Origin: Sorex araneus
Taxonomy: Eukaryota > Chordata > Mammalia > Eulipotyphla > Soricidae
DNA: 64,000 nucleotides
Assembly: GCF_027595985.1 (NCBI RefSeq)
Contig: NC_073306.1
Coordinates: 81,641,599-81,705,598, forward strand
Direction of reading: 5' to 3'
Shown: in pieces, positions 1-12,397 of the stretch
How the letters are laid out: each line of letters begins with the position of its first letter
Numbering within the stretch: the stretch's first letter is position 1
Notes under the pieces: model-generated
Database searches by the model: none
What the model was told of the DNA's origin: nothing
Seen by the model: only the letters and a program-made list of their open reading frames with translations
Position numbers and translations under genes: made by a program

Positions 1-733
1 ATGCAAGACATAAGCCTTAATCAGAGTACTATCTCTGGATCATATCACTTTCACTTTAAGCCAATTCTTTATATATACTAAATACCAGGGCTGAGGCTGC
101 AGATAAGGCACTTGCCTTGCACATGGCTGACCAATCCCCAACACCCCATATTAGTTCCCGAGCCTGCCAGGAGTGACTCCTGAGCACCACTGGGTATCCT
201 CCCATCCCCCAAAGCTCTTGGAAAAAATGTCTATACATTTAACTATTTATTGTATAATTAATTTTGAAAAAGTTGTTTTCAAATACTTTACAGATCATTA
301 TATTCTTCTGTTTGGTTATCCCAAGGGAGTTTTGTATTTAAGAACCTGTATTCAAATTTTAATTTTCGCTTTCTACTTACCTGATGGAATCACTATCTAA
401 CCTACATAAGCCAGTTTCCATACTGAAAAGATGGAAACCTATATAAGCCACAGTTTCCATACTGAAAAGATGGAAATAAATACCCGTTTACAAGTATGTA
501 AATGTTTCATAGAATTAACTAAGAATTAGGTGGGATAATATAGAGCCAATGCTTAGTTTAGTGCTCATTACCTTATCCAATGATGGGCCTCTGGATGCTA
601 ATTCTTATTAAAAGGAGTCATATCACAATCTGGGAATGTAGCTCAATGGTAGAACACACATTTTTCCTGTGTTAGACTCTGAATTTGAACCGGTGGGAAA
701 AAACCCAAACATGAAGTAAAAAAATATACTGAC
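1..733 (-). other. TMED5: TMED5 intron 3 (part)
   Basis: Intronic sequence with a decayed plus-strand SINE at about 86-216, a 37-39 bp tandem duplication at 401-476, and a short tRNA-like segment at about 630-700 (GTAGCTCAATGGTAGAA, then GAATTTGAACC) that looks like the head of an older SINE. No further TMED5 exon was recognised here. Confidence 0.6.
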
Positions 734-917
734 CAGAATATCTTCCAGTTTCAAATCCAACATGTCTGTGCCAGTAATAAATTTCTTCCATTCCTCTTGT
801 TCTTGCTCTTGTTCTCCCATATTATCCAGGATTAATTCAAAGAAAATCACCTTCTCAGAAATAGTGCTGAATGTGTTATCAAAACAAAACATGTAGTCAC
901 CAACTTCAGTCTCCACC
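734..917 (-). CDS. TMED5: TMED5 coding exon 3 (end of GOLD domain, start of coiled coil)
   Basis: A TACAG acceptor is followed by 184 bases encoding VETEVGDYMFCFDNTFSTIS, then EKVIFFELILDN and an acidic, glutamine-rich linker (EQEQEQEEW), ending KLEDIL before a GTCAGT donor. The cysteine in MFCFDN is the second GOLD cysteine. One base completes the codon split with exon 2 and the exon ends in phase 0. The next exon is not in the window. Confidence 0.96.
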
Positions 918-1102
918 CTGTATTTTAAAAAGTACATGCCTTTAGTTTCTGTACTTCTGGGATCAACAGTAGACAAATGATAAATAATATGGTTTATAAT
1001 AACGGGATGATTATGGACAGAAAGACCTAGAAATAATGGTCAAATATTTGCAACTTACATGTAATTTGGCATTTACTTAATAATTGTAATTATGGTAAAT
1101 AG

Positions 1103-1303
1103 GGGCTGGAGCAATAGCGCAGCGGGTAAGGCCTTGCACAAGGCCAACCTGGGTTCGATTCCTCCACCCCTCTCAGAGAGCCCACTAAACTACCCAAGGA
1201 ATATGCCAAGAATAGTAACAAGTCTCACAATGAAGATGTTACTGGTGCCCATTCGACCAAATCGATGAGCAACAGGATGATAATGACAGTGACAGCGACG
1301 GTA
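1103..1303 (+). repeat. SINE type B (long shrew SINE)
   Basis: Head GGGGCTGGAGCAATAGCGCA, intact B box GGTTCGATTCC, then the type B body (CTCTCAGAGAGCCC, GATATGCCAAGAAT-like, CAAATCGATGAGCAAC) and a tail GACAGTGACAGCGACGG instead of a poly-A tail. Confidence 0.85.
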
Positions 1304-2303
1304 AATATACTTATTTTTGCATAGTATTGGTGATCTAACCCGTAGCATCACACATGTAGGGCAGGAGCCTTACCACTGAGTCACATATACCAGGTCCCTA
1401 CAATAAATAACCTTGATCAAATTTTTGGAATAGACTAGATTATTAACCTAGATCCATGATACTTCACAATGTAATATGTTAAGCTATTTCATTAGTGTTT
1501 GTTTCAGATGCAGGTATGATTAACAATCCCCCCTTCAATTAGAATTAATAAAGCGAGTTTTGTGGTGCTGGTGCCGTGCAGGTGTGCTGAGTAAGGACTT
1601 GAAAGAACTTCCTCTCACCAACTGAGCCACGTCCCCACCCCACAATTTTATGGACTGTCTTTTGATTTTTGTGTCACACCTTACAGTGCTCGGGGGACCC
1701 ACATTTCAAATGCACATATACTCAAATGTTTTGATTAATTCTTTTTCCTTAGTATTGAGGGCACATATGATCATGCCCAGGGGTTATTGGTGGCTTGGGA
1801 TCATATGTGGTACCTGGTTCATGGCTACCACAGCCATATGCAAGGCATGTGTCTTACCTCCCGTACTGTCTCTGATCCCCAAATTTTATCTTTTAAAAGC
1901 CAGTGAATGGATTGTTCTAAATTCATTCTTCTAAACTTCTACCAATTAAGTACATGTTTCTAATATGCTAAACAAAGTATGCATTTCTAATATACTCTAC
2001 AAAGGTTAGGGATGTGTCAGTGATCAACAACCAGAGCTTTATTCAGTGGCATTCCCCCAACTGAATAAATGCCACTCACATTAAAACTTAACTTACCATC
2101 TTGTAAGTTAGCTTCAAATGCAGGACCACTGGCCTGGGAGAGTTAATTTAGGCAAAGTAATTTTCCAATATTTAGAAAGATTGTAGAAGCAAAAGATTAT
2201 ACACGCTAATGACATTTACTATCGGACATGAAAAAAGTTTAATGTGTATATTATTTTTGTTATAATTATGTAAGGTTAATCTCAATGATTATTATTATTA
2301 TTT

Positions 2304-2473
2304 ATTTTTTGCTCTTTGGGTCACACCCAGTGATGCACAGGGGTTACTCTTGGCTCTGCACTCAGGAATTACTCCTGGCAGTGCTGGGGGACCATATGGG
2401 ATGCTGGGAATTGAACCTGGGTCGGCCGCGTGCAAGGCAAACGCCCTACCCGCTGTGCTATCACTCCAGCCCC
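2304..2473 (-). repeat. SINE type A
   Basis: Minus-strand copy: T-run, GGGTCACACCCAG, ending GCTATCACTCCAGCCCC. Nearly full length; the T-run is interrupted by TTA units. Confidence 0.9.
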
Positions 2474-3369
2474 AGATTTTGAATTATTTTTTATCTCCTG
2501 TATGCTGGATGACTTGCTTTAAGGGCATTTATATTATTTTATAGCCTTCTAAATATATTCTATTCAGCCAATCGCTAATTTTTTTTCCTATTTCTGACTT
2601 TTACTTAAGCATTGCCAGTTACTAGCAATGTGACTAGACTTTAGCACATATACTATAAATAAGAGGGGGCTAAAGAGACAGTACAGTGGGTAAGGTCCTT
2701 GCATGTGGCCAACTGACCCTGGCACCACACACAATCCCCCAACTACTGCCAGGAGTAAGCCCTGAACATGCTATATTGTTTGTCTTAATCCTTGCCATCA
2801 TATTTGGAAGCAGGCATAATAGACCCCTTCAAAGTATGTTTCACAAAGATTAAGATGCTTATCCATGACCATATAGCATGTTAAAAGCATAAATGAAACA
2901 CTGTTTTCTGATGAAGTTAATTGATGTTTCCACTATACTGCTCAGGGCCTGGCTTCCTTCTTTGCAGCCTTCTCACTCATGATAAGCCTTTGTTTTTGAG
3001 GATGTATTTAACTTTAGAAAAAAGCCTGCAGCAAATGCTAGTGAATCCGGAGAAAAGTTTTAAAAGGAAAAATATAAAATAAGTGACATAATTATTATGT
3101 AATACAACCTAGAGCGCTGTGGGCATTCCTGAGGAAAATTTTCCATTTTGATTTAATGGCCTTATTTTAAGTGTCTACCCACTAAATGTGTCTACCCTGA
3201 ATGAAGTGAATGAAGGACAGCATTCACTTAAGACTGTATTCTCAGCATGTGCCGGGACAGAGGAAGCTAGAGAAGGATGACATTTTCATAAGGGATGGGT
3301 AAAAACTGGCTCAAGAGTGGGGAAAAAGAAATTTTGACCCTCCAAAGTTCAATCATGACAAAATCTTTT

Positions 3370-3543
3370 TCTTTGAGATATTGTTTTATTTTGGTTTTGG
3401 GCGATGCTTCGGGGTTACTCCTGGCTCTGTGCTCAGGAATTATTACTGGTGGAGCTCAAGGGAAGATAGGGGTCCTGGGGACTGAACCCAGGCTGGATAT
3501 GTGCAAGCAAGCGCCCTACCCACTGTACTATCTTTCCAGCCCC
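3370..3543 (-). repeat. SINE type A, diverged
   Basis: Same order of blocks (CTCCTGGCTCTG, CTCAGGAATTA, CCCACTGTACTAT, CCAGCCCC) with many substitutions, so an older copy. Confidence 0.75.
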
Positions 3544-4130
3544 TCCTTTAGGATTTTTGAGTTCCATCTGATGGAGCTTGTGGACTACTACTGGCTCTGT
3601 GTTTGGGGAGACCATGTGGTACCAAGAACAGAACTGGGGTTGACCCCATACAGGACAAGTATAGACTACATCACTGGCCCTCTGATAAATGTTATTAGTA
3701 TTTAATTTCTCTCAGGTTTTCTTGGGCATATGAAAGCAGTCCTAGTTATACTTCACAAAGATACAAAAGGAATACAAAAAGGCTGGAGAGATAGTATCGC
3801 AGATAGGGTGCTTTCTTTGCATACAGCTTACCTAGGTTTGATCCCCAAGCACAGAGCCAGGTAATTAATCCCTGAATACCACCTGGTATAACCCCCAAAC
3901 AAAAAAAAGACCCACAAAACAAAAAATCTTGTACAAGAACAGTGCTATTAGACAACAGTAAACTTGACAGCGTGACTGTAAGACATGAGATCAACTGCAT
4001 AGCTGGATATTTTTGTTTTTTATTTTTCAAAACTACAGTTTTGAAGATATAACAAGTGGACCTCATGTTCCTATTGATGCCACTGGCTCCCTTGTGATGC
4101 TTGTCCTTTTTTGAGACTTAAATTCACCTG

Positions 4131-4380
4131 TCTAGAAAAAAAATTTTCTTTTTTTAATTTTTGTTTTATTGAATCACCATGATAAAAGTCACAAAGCTTT
4201 CAGGTTTAAGTCTCAGTCATATAATGATCAAACCCCCATCCCTTCACCAGTGTACATGTTCCACCACCAAGAACCCCAATATACCCCCTTCCCACATCCC
4301 CCCACCCCCCCACCTGAGTGGCTAATGATCTTCATTTTATTCTCTCTATACTTTGAATACTTTATCTAGAAAAAAATTTT
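4131..4380 (-). mobile_element. 5'-truncated L1 3' end with target-site duplication
   Basis: The body reads TTTATTGAATCACC to CATCCCTTCACCAGTG to CACCACCAAGAACCC, the reverse complement of the L1 3' end seen at 19704-20171. It is flanked by TCTAGAAAAAAAATTTT (4131-4147) and the same sequence with one A fewer (4365-4380), a probable target-site duplication. Confidence 0.75.
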
Positions 4381-5241
4381 TTTTGCATTCTTATAGGACT
4401 CTCTAGGTAGTGTTAGGCAGGTATTACTTAATATGTGTACAGCTCTGTTTAGACACACTTTTACTCAATTTTACATCTGGAAGGGCAGTATTTGTTTCAA
4501 AGATTTAATTTGCAGGAGAAAAAAGATTTCAGTGTCATAACTAAGATTCTTTTCATACTAACATGGTCTGGAGCAATAGTACAGTCCCAGGCACCCCATA
4601 TGGTTCCTGAGCACCACTAGGATTGATCCCTGAGTAGAGCCAAGAGTGAGTCTTCTACACTGCCAGGTGTGGCATAAACAAAAATGTTATTGGTAAAGTT
4701 AAAAATTTATTCAGCTCTAACTCACATAGTAGATTTTACGTCTTTCAGTGATTAAGAATGAGTCAGTTGAATTGCCTGGTTTTAAATCCTGGTTTTTCTG
4801 TTTTCTAGCATATGCCCAAGGGGAACTTAAGTTAGCTGCTTTATGCTTCATTTTCCACATAAGTAAACGATAATACCATTTATGTCTTAGGATTATAATT
4901 TAAAAAAACTAACACATGTAAAGTATTAACAGTTGCTTGACATATGGAAAGACCTTGGTAAATAGAAAATGTCATAATTATTTTTCTCCCTGTGATTTAA
5001 TGAATAGTAATTCTATGCAAAAAAGCAATAGTATGCCTTTTCCTAATAGTCAATTTTAATTTTTCTCTAGGACAGCACAATATTGCTCTGAAAAAAGTTT
5101 CTGCTTTGACAGAAATTTGTTTTTTCTATATTGAAATTCAAAGATTAAGCTAAAAATGTACTTGTCATATAGATATCAAAGAGAAAACACATAATACCAT
5201 GCATAGTAAATTAATTTTTATAAATAATCTGGCTCTACTTT

Positions 5242-5415
5242 AGGGCCAGAGTGATAGTATCGGGGAACTTGCCTTGCACACAGCCGACCTGGGTTTGGTC
5301 CCTGGCATCCATATGTCACCTGAGCACCACCAAGAGTGATTCCTGACTGGTGGGGAGCTAGGAGTAAGCCATGAACACCGCAGTTTGCGCCCCCGCTCCC
5401 ACAAAAAACAAAACT
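5242..5415 (+). repeat. SINE type A, diverged
   Basis: GGGCCAGAGTGATAGTA start, CTTGCACACAGCCGACC, CACCTGAGCACCACCA and an A-rich end. The B box is mutated (GGGTTTGGTCCC). Confidence 0.8.
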
Positions 5416-6424
5416 TAAAAATTTTTATTTAATAACTGATGCAACATTTCCCCTTGGCTCTATGTAGGCAAAATGCCATTTTAAAAAGTACAGTGAAATG
5501 CCTAACGAGTTATTTCCCCCTCTTTCATATATGTATTGAATACTTACTAGTATCAAATATAGATAGGTACTTTGGTTAACAAAGACCAATAATTATAATA
5601 TCTAGTACTTACATAGTGCTTAAGTGCCAGGGATGTTCTAAGCATCATATGGTAGAAAGTAAGAATTTTTGGTCCATACTGTCTCCTCCTCTTAATAAAT
5701 ATGTATCCCTGCAGACTTATTTAACTTCTGAGTCTCCTTGTCTGTAAAGATTCCTTGTCTGAAAAATGGGAATTGGGGAATCAAAGAATCTATCTGACAG
5801 TAGGTTGGAAAGATTAGTTTAGGAGTTTATAAATACAAAGTCTAATTTGTGGCAGATATTTGACACTACTTTCTTTTCTTCCTATAAATTCAATTTAGTT
5901 TTAACACATCAACAGAATGGAATACAGAAAGTGCTGTGTTAAAATCACTAACTGAATCAGGAAAAGACCGATGAATATGAAAAAAGAATGTGAGATTTAA
6001 GAAAACATGTAACTCAGAGTAATAATATTTTATTTCTATAGTTTTATATGGTCAGATATTTTACTTAAGATCTTCTAATTATAAGTGAGGTCTCAGTAAA
6101 AATACAATTTGCACATAAACATAAAGATGCTGGATTATTTTAAAAGAGAAAATAATGGGCAAGGATTTGGCCAGTTGCTCAAGACATTTCAGGAAATATA
6201 CCTGAACAGGCAAGGAAAAGCTTATTAGCCATAAAGGCAAGTTTAAAATGCCACTACAGAGTGACTACAATACATACAAAATACTCATTTAATTTTAAAG
6301 CCAAGAAAAAAATTAGGTTTAAAAAAAAAAAAGATTAACAGAAAATACTTTTGTGTAAGATAAAACCAGACTGTTTATCAAGAACTGTTTAAAATAAAAT
6401 GCTCATATGGAATCTTTAATAGTA

Positions 6425-6602
6425 ATTTTTTTTTTTTTGCTTTTTGGGTCACACCCAGCGATGCTCAGTGGTTACTCCTGGCTTTGCACTCAGGAATTAC
6501 TCCTGGCAGTGCTTGGGGGACCATATGGGATGCTGGGGATTGAACCCAGGTCGGCCGCGTGCAAGGCAAACGCCCTACCCGCTGTGCTATCGCTCGGGCC
6601 CC
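6425..6602 (-). repeat. SINE type A, well preserved
   Basis: T-run, GCTTTTTGGGTCACACCCAG, the GGTCGGCCGCGTGCAAGGC block and the end CTATCGCTCGGGCCCC. AATAGTAAT occurs on both sides and may be its target duplication. Confidence 0.92.
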
Positions 6603-6846
6603 AATAGTAATCTTTAATAGCTGTCTCCCTATCAGGGCTAGGGAGACAGCTCCAAGAGCTAGAGCATGTGCAAAGCATGTAGGAAACCTGGGTTAGATCC
6701 CTGACACATTGCTCTCTAAGGATCACTAGCTTTGGCAGAAAAACCAAGTGTCAGCACCCTCCCCCAACCCCTCCAGCAAAAGTGCTAAATTACCTTGCCC
6801 TGCAAATAGCACACTGAGATTTCTAGGAACTCAAGAGATTACTTAC

Positions 6847-6944
6847 GTATGCACACCATCTGATTTCCTTTGTTCAAAAACTAAAGTTCTTCCTTCTGGT
6901 GAGACAAGAAGAAAATCAACATCTAATCCTGCTCCATCTAAAAC
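6847..6944 (-). CDS. TMED5: TMED5 coding exon 2 (GOLD domain)
   Basis: On the minus strand a CATAG acceptor is followed by 98 bases reading [18 protein letters not shown] and then [14 protein letters not shown] plus two bases of the next codon, then a GTAAGT donor. The exon is too short and interrupted to stand out as an open frame. It continues the beta sandwich of the GOLD domain. The split codon AC joins the first base of exon 3 to give threonine, so phases agree on both sides. Confidence 0.95.
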
Positions 6945-7050
6945 CTATGGAAAAGAACAGAAGAGGATACATTATAAATTCTGAAAATGAAAGTAAATCA
7001 TCACAAAGATTTTCTTTCTAAACCTGGAGTTAGGTTAAGAAAATCAAACT

Positions 7051-7232
7051 TGGGCTGGAGCGATAGCACAGCGGGTAGGGCGTTTGCCTTGCACTCGGCC
7101 GATCCGAGTTCGAATCCCAGCATCCCATATGGTCCCCTGAGCACCGCCAGGGGTAATTCCTGAGTGCAGAGCCAGGAGTAACCCCTGTGCATCGCCAGGT
7201 GTGACCCAAAAAGCAAAAAAAAAAAAAAAAAA
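7051..7232 (+). repeat. SINE type A, young copy with target-site duplication
   Basis: Full-length: GGGCTGGAGCGATAGCACAG, A box TAGCACAGCGGG, B box near GAGTTCGAATCCC, TGTGACCCAAAAAGC and about 20 A. Flanked by perfect 14-bp repeats AAGAAAATCAAACT (7037-7050 and 7233-7246). Confidence 0.95.
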
Positions 7233-8339
7233 AAGAAAATCAAACTCATTTTAGGGCTGGAAAAGGGTGGAAAAATCATGTAGCTCTAGCCATTTTTGAA
7301 ACTACACTCCTACCCCTATACTTTTTAACCCAATTCCTATTACCTAAATTTATGCCTTACAGGTAAGTACTAAAGCAGTCTTCCTAAAACAGCCTTCATG
7401 AAAATCCCCATATCCTAAGGAAAAAAAGTAGAGAATTTAGGGGCCAGACAGAGGGCTTAAAGAGCCAGTGTGCATGGTTTGCATGTGGGAGCACTAGGTT
7501 CGAACTGTAGCACAGCACAGTTCCCCAGTGACACCTAATGGGACTTTAAAAAAGGGGGGTGTGATTTAAAAGGTGCTCCTTTTAAAACTTAGGTAAATTT
7601 TCTGAGTTTGTTCCTACCCTGTAATTAAAGGCCTCCATAATCTTACTTGAACTGACCTGTTCAACAAATAAATGCTATTCCCCAATAAAACTATTCCAAG
7701 GAGACCATTTCCTTCCTTTTATGGTGCTTAAAGATCTTTGTTTTTTTTGACCACACCTGGTGGTGCTCAGGAGCTACTCCTGGCTCTGTACCCTGGGATC
7801 ATTCATGGAGTTGCTTGGCAGATGTATGTCAAGCTGGGAATTGAACTGTACTTTCAGGACTAGGGAGAGAGCTCCAAAAGCTAGAGCATGTACAAAGCAT
7901 GTAGGAAACCTGGGTAGACCCCCGACACATCGTTCTCTAAGCACCACTGGCTGTAGCAGAAAACCCAAATGTCAGTCACCCCGCCCCCCGCACCCAGCAA
8001 AATTCACAATTACATCATACAATTCACAGTTACAGCCATGTGCCTTGTAATATCTCTCTGACTAGACCACTTTCATACAACTCTAAAAGTAAGATCTTAT
8101 GGTTACTCAATTTTAGGAAGATTAAAAAAGCTAAACAGAAACAGGTGGTTTAATTTTGCGGGTGTGGTGGGGAGGGAATGTGCACTTGATTGTGCTCAGG
8201 GCCCAGTCCTGGCTCTGCAATCAAGGATCATTCTTGTCCAATGTGACTCATTTGGATCCCTAATACCACAACCAAGTGTGCACAACCCCTAGTCACTGTC
8301 ACAAAAAAAAAAAAAAATGGGGAAGGGGAGAGAAATATA

Positions 8340-9690
8340 TAATAAGAAAAAGATTTTTTTAAAGCTGGGTGCAGCGACTAGACTCAACATCAGCAATTTT
8401 GGAACACATATCATGGCCCACAGAGGGGGAACTCTATGCCACATGCAGGAATGCCTGGAGTCCAGAATAAGCTTCTCAGGAAAGAAAGATCCACTCAGCA
8501 TGGCAGTCAGAAACCTCATCCCAGGAACTTCAGAGCTGAGCATTCTCTACTGCCAGAGCCTGAAGCTACAAAAAAACATACACAGGAACTTGGCAGGAAA
8601 ACTGGCACAGCAAGCAAGACTGAGACCCTTCCCCCCTGCCATGGAAATCCTGGCAAGACAGTATCCAGCAGAAACTCATGTCATCAGAGATCAGACAGTA
8701 GGCCTAAAGAAAGGATCTGGTAGCCCAATAATTGGGCTCAGAGAATGAGCTGGTCTCATTACAGAACAGGGGGCAGCTGAGCACTTCACACTCAGGCTGA
8801 TCCGCCCCACCTGGCACAGATAGTGGAGGAACTCTACACCTCAAACCCACTCCTCCTCACACCCCAAGGCCTGAAAAACAACACCAAATCAAGAGCCACA
8901 GCACCTCCTACTGGAAAATCAAAGCAAATGACAAAACAGATTGATTCTTAGGGCAAGAGGGAAAGACAATTCTTCATAAATCAATCTTAACTATAGGGAA
9001 ATGGGAAGTCTAATGAATTTAAAATAACTATCAGGATGAAAACAAAAGAGAAACATCAAGAGCACACAACAGTTTAGTTGTAATGTGAATTTAAGCGCAG
9101 AGGGAATTGTTAAAATATTTTTTTAAATGTTAAGAATTTAAAAATATTTTTTAAAATTTACAAGACTGTTAGTGATTGGGTTTCATGCATAACACAGTTG
9201 CTGGCAATGGGAGCTCTTGACCAGAGATGGAAACTATAAAAAATTCTAGACAGATGGAGCCAACGTGATAGTACAGTGGGTAGGGCACTTACCTTGCATG
9301 AGGCTGACGCTGGTTTGATCCCACCCTACCTACGTGGTCACCCGAGAGCCCTGCCAGGAGGATCCCTGACCACAGAGCTAGGATAAGTCTGAGCACTGCT
9401 GGATGTGACCCTAATAAACAAACAAACAATTCTAAAGAGATCCTGGATATAGAAAGCATCGGGAATGAAATGGAAACCTACTAAGAAGCAGAGTCAATTC
9501 AGCAAAGAATAAATGAAATTGAAGATAAAATTCCAGTAATGATTCAAATGGAAAATGATTTAGGAAAACTGAAGAAGCGTTTCAAAAACCATCTCATTTC
9601 ATCAGAAGAGGAAATACATAGCTAATGGAGAAAGAAAAGGAATAAAGAGCCTATTATTCAAAGAAATAACAGCTGACAGGGTTAAAACAG
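8340..9690 (+). repeat. Probable old L1 segment (5' region or ORF1-like)
   Basis: A low-complexity-free stretch, interrupted by a SINE at 9254-9425, with short open frames. Near 9480-9600 a broken frame reads like an L1 ORF1-type coiled coil (ESIQQRINEIEDKIP, then ENDLGKLKKRF) but with stop codons. The family assignment is by general appearance only; an unrelated old repeat is possible. Confidence 0.35.
9254..9425 (+). repeat. SINE type A
   Basis: GATAGTACAGTGGGTAGGGC head, GAGAGCCCTGCCAGGAG middle, CTGGATGTGACCC end followed by AATAAACAAACAAACAA. It interrupts an L1-like segment, so it is younger than that. Confidence 0.85.
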
Positions 9691-9892
9691 AGTAGAGATT
9701 CTGGTGTGCTTGTCTAGAGTTTGAGTGTGGCAGAGACACTGGTTCAAATCCGTATGGTATCCCTATCATGGTCCCTGAGCCATGCTTGGGGTACCCCCAA
9801 AAGCCTAAAAAAAAAAAAAATCAACCCAAACAAACAAAAAGCTAGAAACTTCCCAAGGAAAAAATTGTAGAAACCCAATTTCTAAAATTCAT

Positions 9893-10058
9893 GGGCCGGA
9901 GAGATAATACCGGCGGTAAGATCATTGTCTTGTAGGCAGCAGACCAGGGTACAATCCCCAGTACCACATATGACCCCTCAAGCCCACCAGGAGTGATCCC
10001 TGAGCACTACCAGGTGTGACCAAAAAATACCACCACCAAAAAAAAAAAAAAAAAAAAG
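9893..10058 (+). repeat. SINE type A
   Basis: GGGCCGGAGAGATAATA start, CAGGGTACAATCCC in place of the B box, CCAGGTGTGACC end and an A-run of about 19. Confidence 0.85.
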
Positions 10059-12205
10059 CAAAGTAAAAGTTAAATCAATCCAGGTATGTGTACTATAACT
10101 AATATCTGGCTTTTTACTATGTGCCAGGAAGGTCTATGGACACCAATTAATTCATTTTTAGGGGGAGAAGAGTGCAGAGCCAGGAGTAACCCCTGTGCAT
10201 CGCCGGGTGTGACCCAAAAAAAAGAAAAAAGATTATGTATAGTAAGTAACAGAGTTGGGATTTTGCCCCAGGCATTTTATCTCTAGAGATGTAGCTCTTA
10301 ATACTGTGATTAGTGAATAAAATAAATTTAATCCCTAATACATAGGTAGTTTTTTGAGTCACACCCAGTTGGTGCTCAGGGGCTATTCCTGGCTCAATGC
10401 TTGAGGTTGCCCCAGCAGTGGTTGGGGAACCACGAAGAACAGGGCTGGAAACCAGGACTTGAACATGCAAAGCATGCAAGTCCTGTCCTACAAGTCTCTA
10501 TCTCCCCCACCCCAAATACTTGGAATTTGTTTTCGAGGGGGAGAAAGAGGAGGAGAGAGGGGAAATTGTGTATGGGGAAAGTGCATCACACCTGGTGGTA
10601 CTTAGGGCTACTCCCTCTGTGCTGGGATCATGGCAGTACCCAAAGATGGAACCAACCAGGCCTACTGCATGCACACCACGTGCTGCAGCTCTTTCAACTC
10701 TTCTGCACTTTAATACAAATCGCTTTCTTTTTCTTTTAGCTTTTTCTTCATGCTGAGGGATCCAGTTCAGGACCTCCTACACATTCTTTCTACTGTTCAG
10801 GTACATCTCCAGACCTTACAAATCCTTTTCTTATCTCGACTATTTTACTGGCCCCCATCTGGTTTTCTTGCCTAACTTCACTCTCCTCATATCCATCTTC
10901 CACACTGTATCAGTGATCGATTTGAAACAGTTAAAACTCTTACTACCATTATTAATAATTTTTATGAGCCTTTTATTTTTAAAATAAAGGCAAAGGGGCT
11001 TAGTATGCACACAAGGCAAAATTCATGACTGCACATTCTAACCACTGGGGCAAATCTCTTAATCTACTCCCACCTCAAATGACAGCATCTTTAAAGACTA
11101 ATAAAAATTCTTAGCTGAAATCCATTATATACAGACCACCACCAAAACACACTACCATTTTCAAAAGCGTTTTGTTCCCTTTCCTGAAAGGTTCCTCCAC
11201 TATGCATTCCTATCTTGGTCCTGAGCACAGGAGTCAGCCCTGAGCACCAAAGGGTGTGGGCCCCATAAAAATAAGTAAATAAATTATAAATAAAGGGGTC
11301 AAAGAGATAGTTCAGAGGGACTGAGGGCAAGTTTTGCATTACGGAGGGCCTGGGTTTGATCCCTGCACCACCCTGCACTGGTAAGACTAGTCTCCAGTCT
11401 CACCGGGAGAGAGCTCCCAACACACACACAATTGTAAGTAACATTAAAAAAAAATTAGAAGATAAACCACAGCACTGTTGTTTGTTTGTTTTGCAGTGCT
11501 ACCTGGAGATTTCGAAACCAGTTAGTGGAACTAACAAGACTTCTCAACTACTCGCTACCCAGAATCGACCACATTCATGAAGGGACCTCCCTAAATACTA
11601 AAATTTTATTTCTACTGCTCAGGTACATAGGAGCAGCAGAAAAAAAAAAAAAAAGGAGGAATATAATGCTTACAACCCTAAAAGGTAAGCTTTAATCCAC
11701 AACTGGATTTTATATGTATTTGAAAGTGATGGATGAATTCATGGCTTGGAAAGGCAAACGCAGTTTCAAAATACCCCTCACCCCACACCCCCCTACTATC
11801 GGGCTGGCTGGCGATTTCACAGTCACAAGTCCAAAACTCGACGCGAAGATGATGGGTCACCTCGGAACTGGGTGAAAGGGTGCCCGCCACCGGGATCACC
11901 GTCTCGTCCAATGACGAAGGAGAACGTGAATCAAGCCGCGCGTTGTGAAATCGCGAAACCCGGGGTGGGCGCCGGCCGGAACGCCGCGGGGGCGGGGCGC
12001 CGGGCTCGCGGCCCCCCGGCGCCCGCCTCGCTCCCCGCGCCTGCGCGGACCGGCTGGGCTCCCGGGCGGCCGCCGCCTCCGCCACCACACCACCCCGGCG
12101 GGCCGCAGGAAGTTTGGAAGCGGGCGCGCGAGGCGACGGCGGGGTGCAGCTGGGCTGAGGCGGCCTCACGCCCCACAACCCCCCGCCCCCGCCCCCGCCA
12201 CTCAC

Positions 12206-12397
12206 TTGGTACTCGATCTCCAGCGAGGCCTTCTGGGGCATCGGCTGGTAGAAACACTCCTTCAGGCCGGCCGGCAGGGTAAACGTGAAGTCGCTGTCGA
12301 GGGAGGGCGCGAAGCCCGTCGCCCCCGGCGGCAGCAGCGCGGCGGCCAGGGCGGTCAGGAGCAGCGCCGGCCGGGGCGGCCAGATCCCGGCGCCCAT
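12206..12397 (-). CDS. TMED5: TMED5 coding exon 1 (signal peptide and start of GOLD domain)
   Basis: The start codon is at 12397-12395 with G at -3 and G at +4, a good Kozak context. The 64 codons give a signal peptide followed by [10 protein letters not shown] and ECFYQPMPQ, typical of the p24 GOLD domain start. The exon ends after EIEYQ at a GTGAGT donor, in phase 0, matching exon 2, which starts with GTT. It is GC-rich because it lies in the CpG island. A longer reading frame continues past the donor but is only intron translation. Confidence 0.96.

Larger units (their letters stand above)
918..6846 (-). other. TMED5: TMED5 intron 2
   Basis: Mostly retroelement fragments in AT-rich sequence. 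Beyond the copies listed separately, decayed SINE pieces are visible at about 1660-1880 (minus), 2664-2775 (plus), 3779-3905 (plus), 4565-4680 (plus) and 6636-6770 (plus). Stretches with nothing recognisable: about 1890-2280, 2780-3360, 4690-5240 and 5420-6420. Confidence 0.7.
6945..12205 (-). other. TMED5: TMED5 intron 1
   Basis: Contains SINE copies listed separately and decayed ones at about 7441-7560, 7742-7990 (a minus-strand copy fused to a piece like that at 6636-6770), 8160-8300, 9698-9815, 10171-10225 (3' end only), 10350-10500, 11220-11285 and 11296-11420. A long segment at about 8340-9690 looks like an old L1. The CpG island begins at about 11880 inside this intron. Confidence 0.7.
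734..12397 (-). other. TMED5: TMED5 gene, 5' part (exons 1-3 and introns)
   Basis: This is a p24-family (gamma subfamily) type I membrane protein that cycles between ER and Golgi and helps load cargo into COPII/COPI vesicles. Three coding exons join in frame into 158 residues: an N-terminal signal peptide (hydrophobic stretch about residues 11-27), then the lumenal GOLD domain with its two conserved cysteines, C48 in exon 1 and C108 in exon 3, which form a disulfide in this family. After the GOLD domain comes the start of the coiled region, ending in KLEDIL. The remaining part (rest of the coil, the membrane helix and the short tail with vesicle-coat signals) must lie left of the window; the family length is about 229 residues. 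The gene starts in a CpG island shared with CCDC18 on the other strand. Identity rests on near-complete agreement with remembered mammalian TMED5 and on the neighbouring gene. Confidence 0.95.

Noticed and set aside
2285-2544. Many frames with words like GSHPAMHRGYSWLCTQELLLAVL throughout the window (split, shortened here).
   Set aside because: They are translations of minus-strand SINE copies, not genes; the same peptide recurs wherever such a copy is intact.
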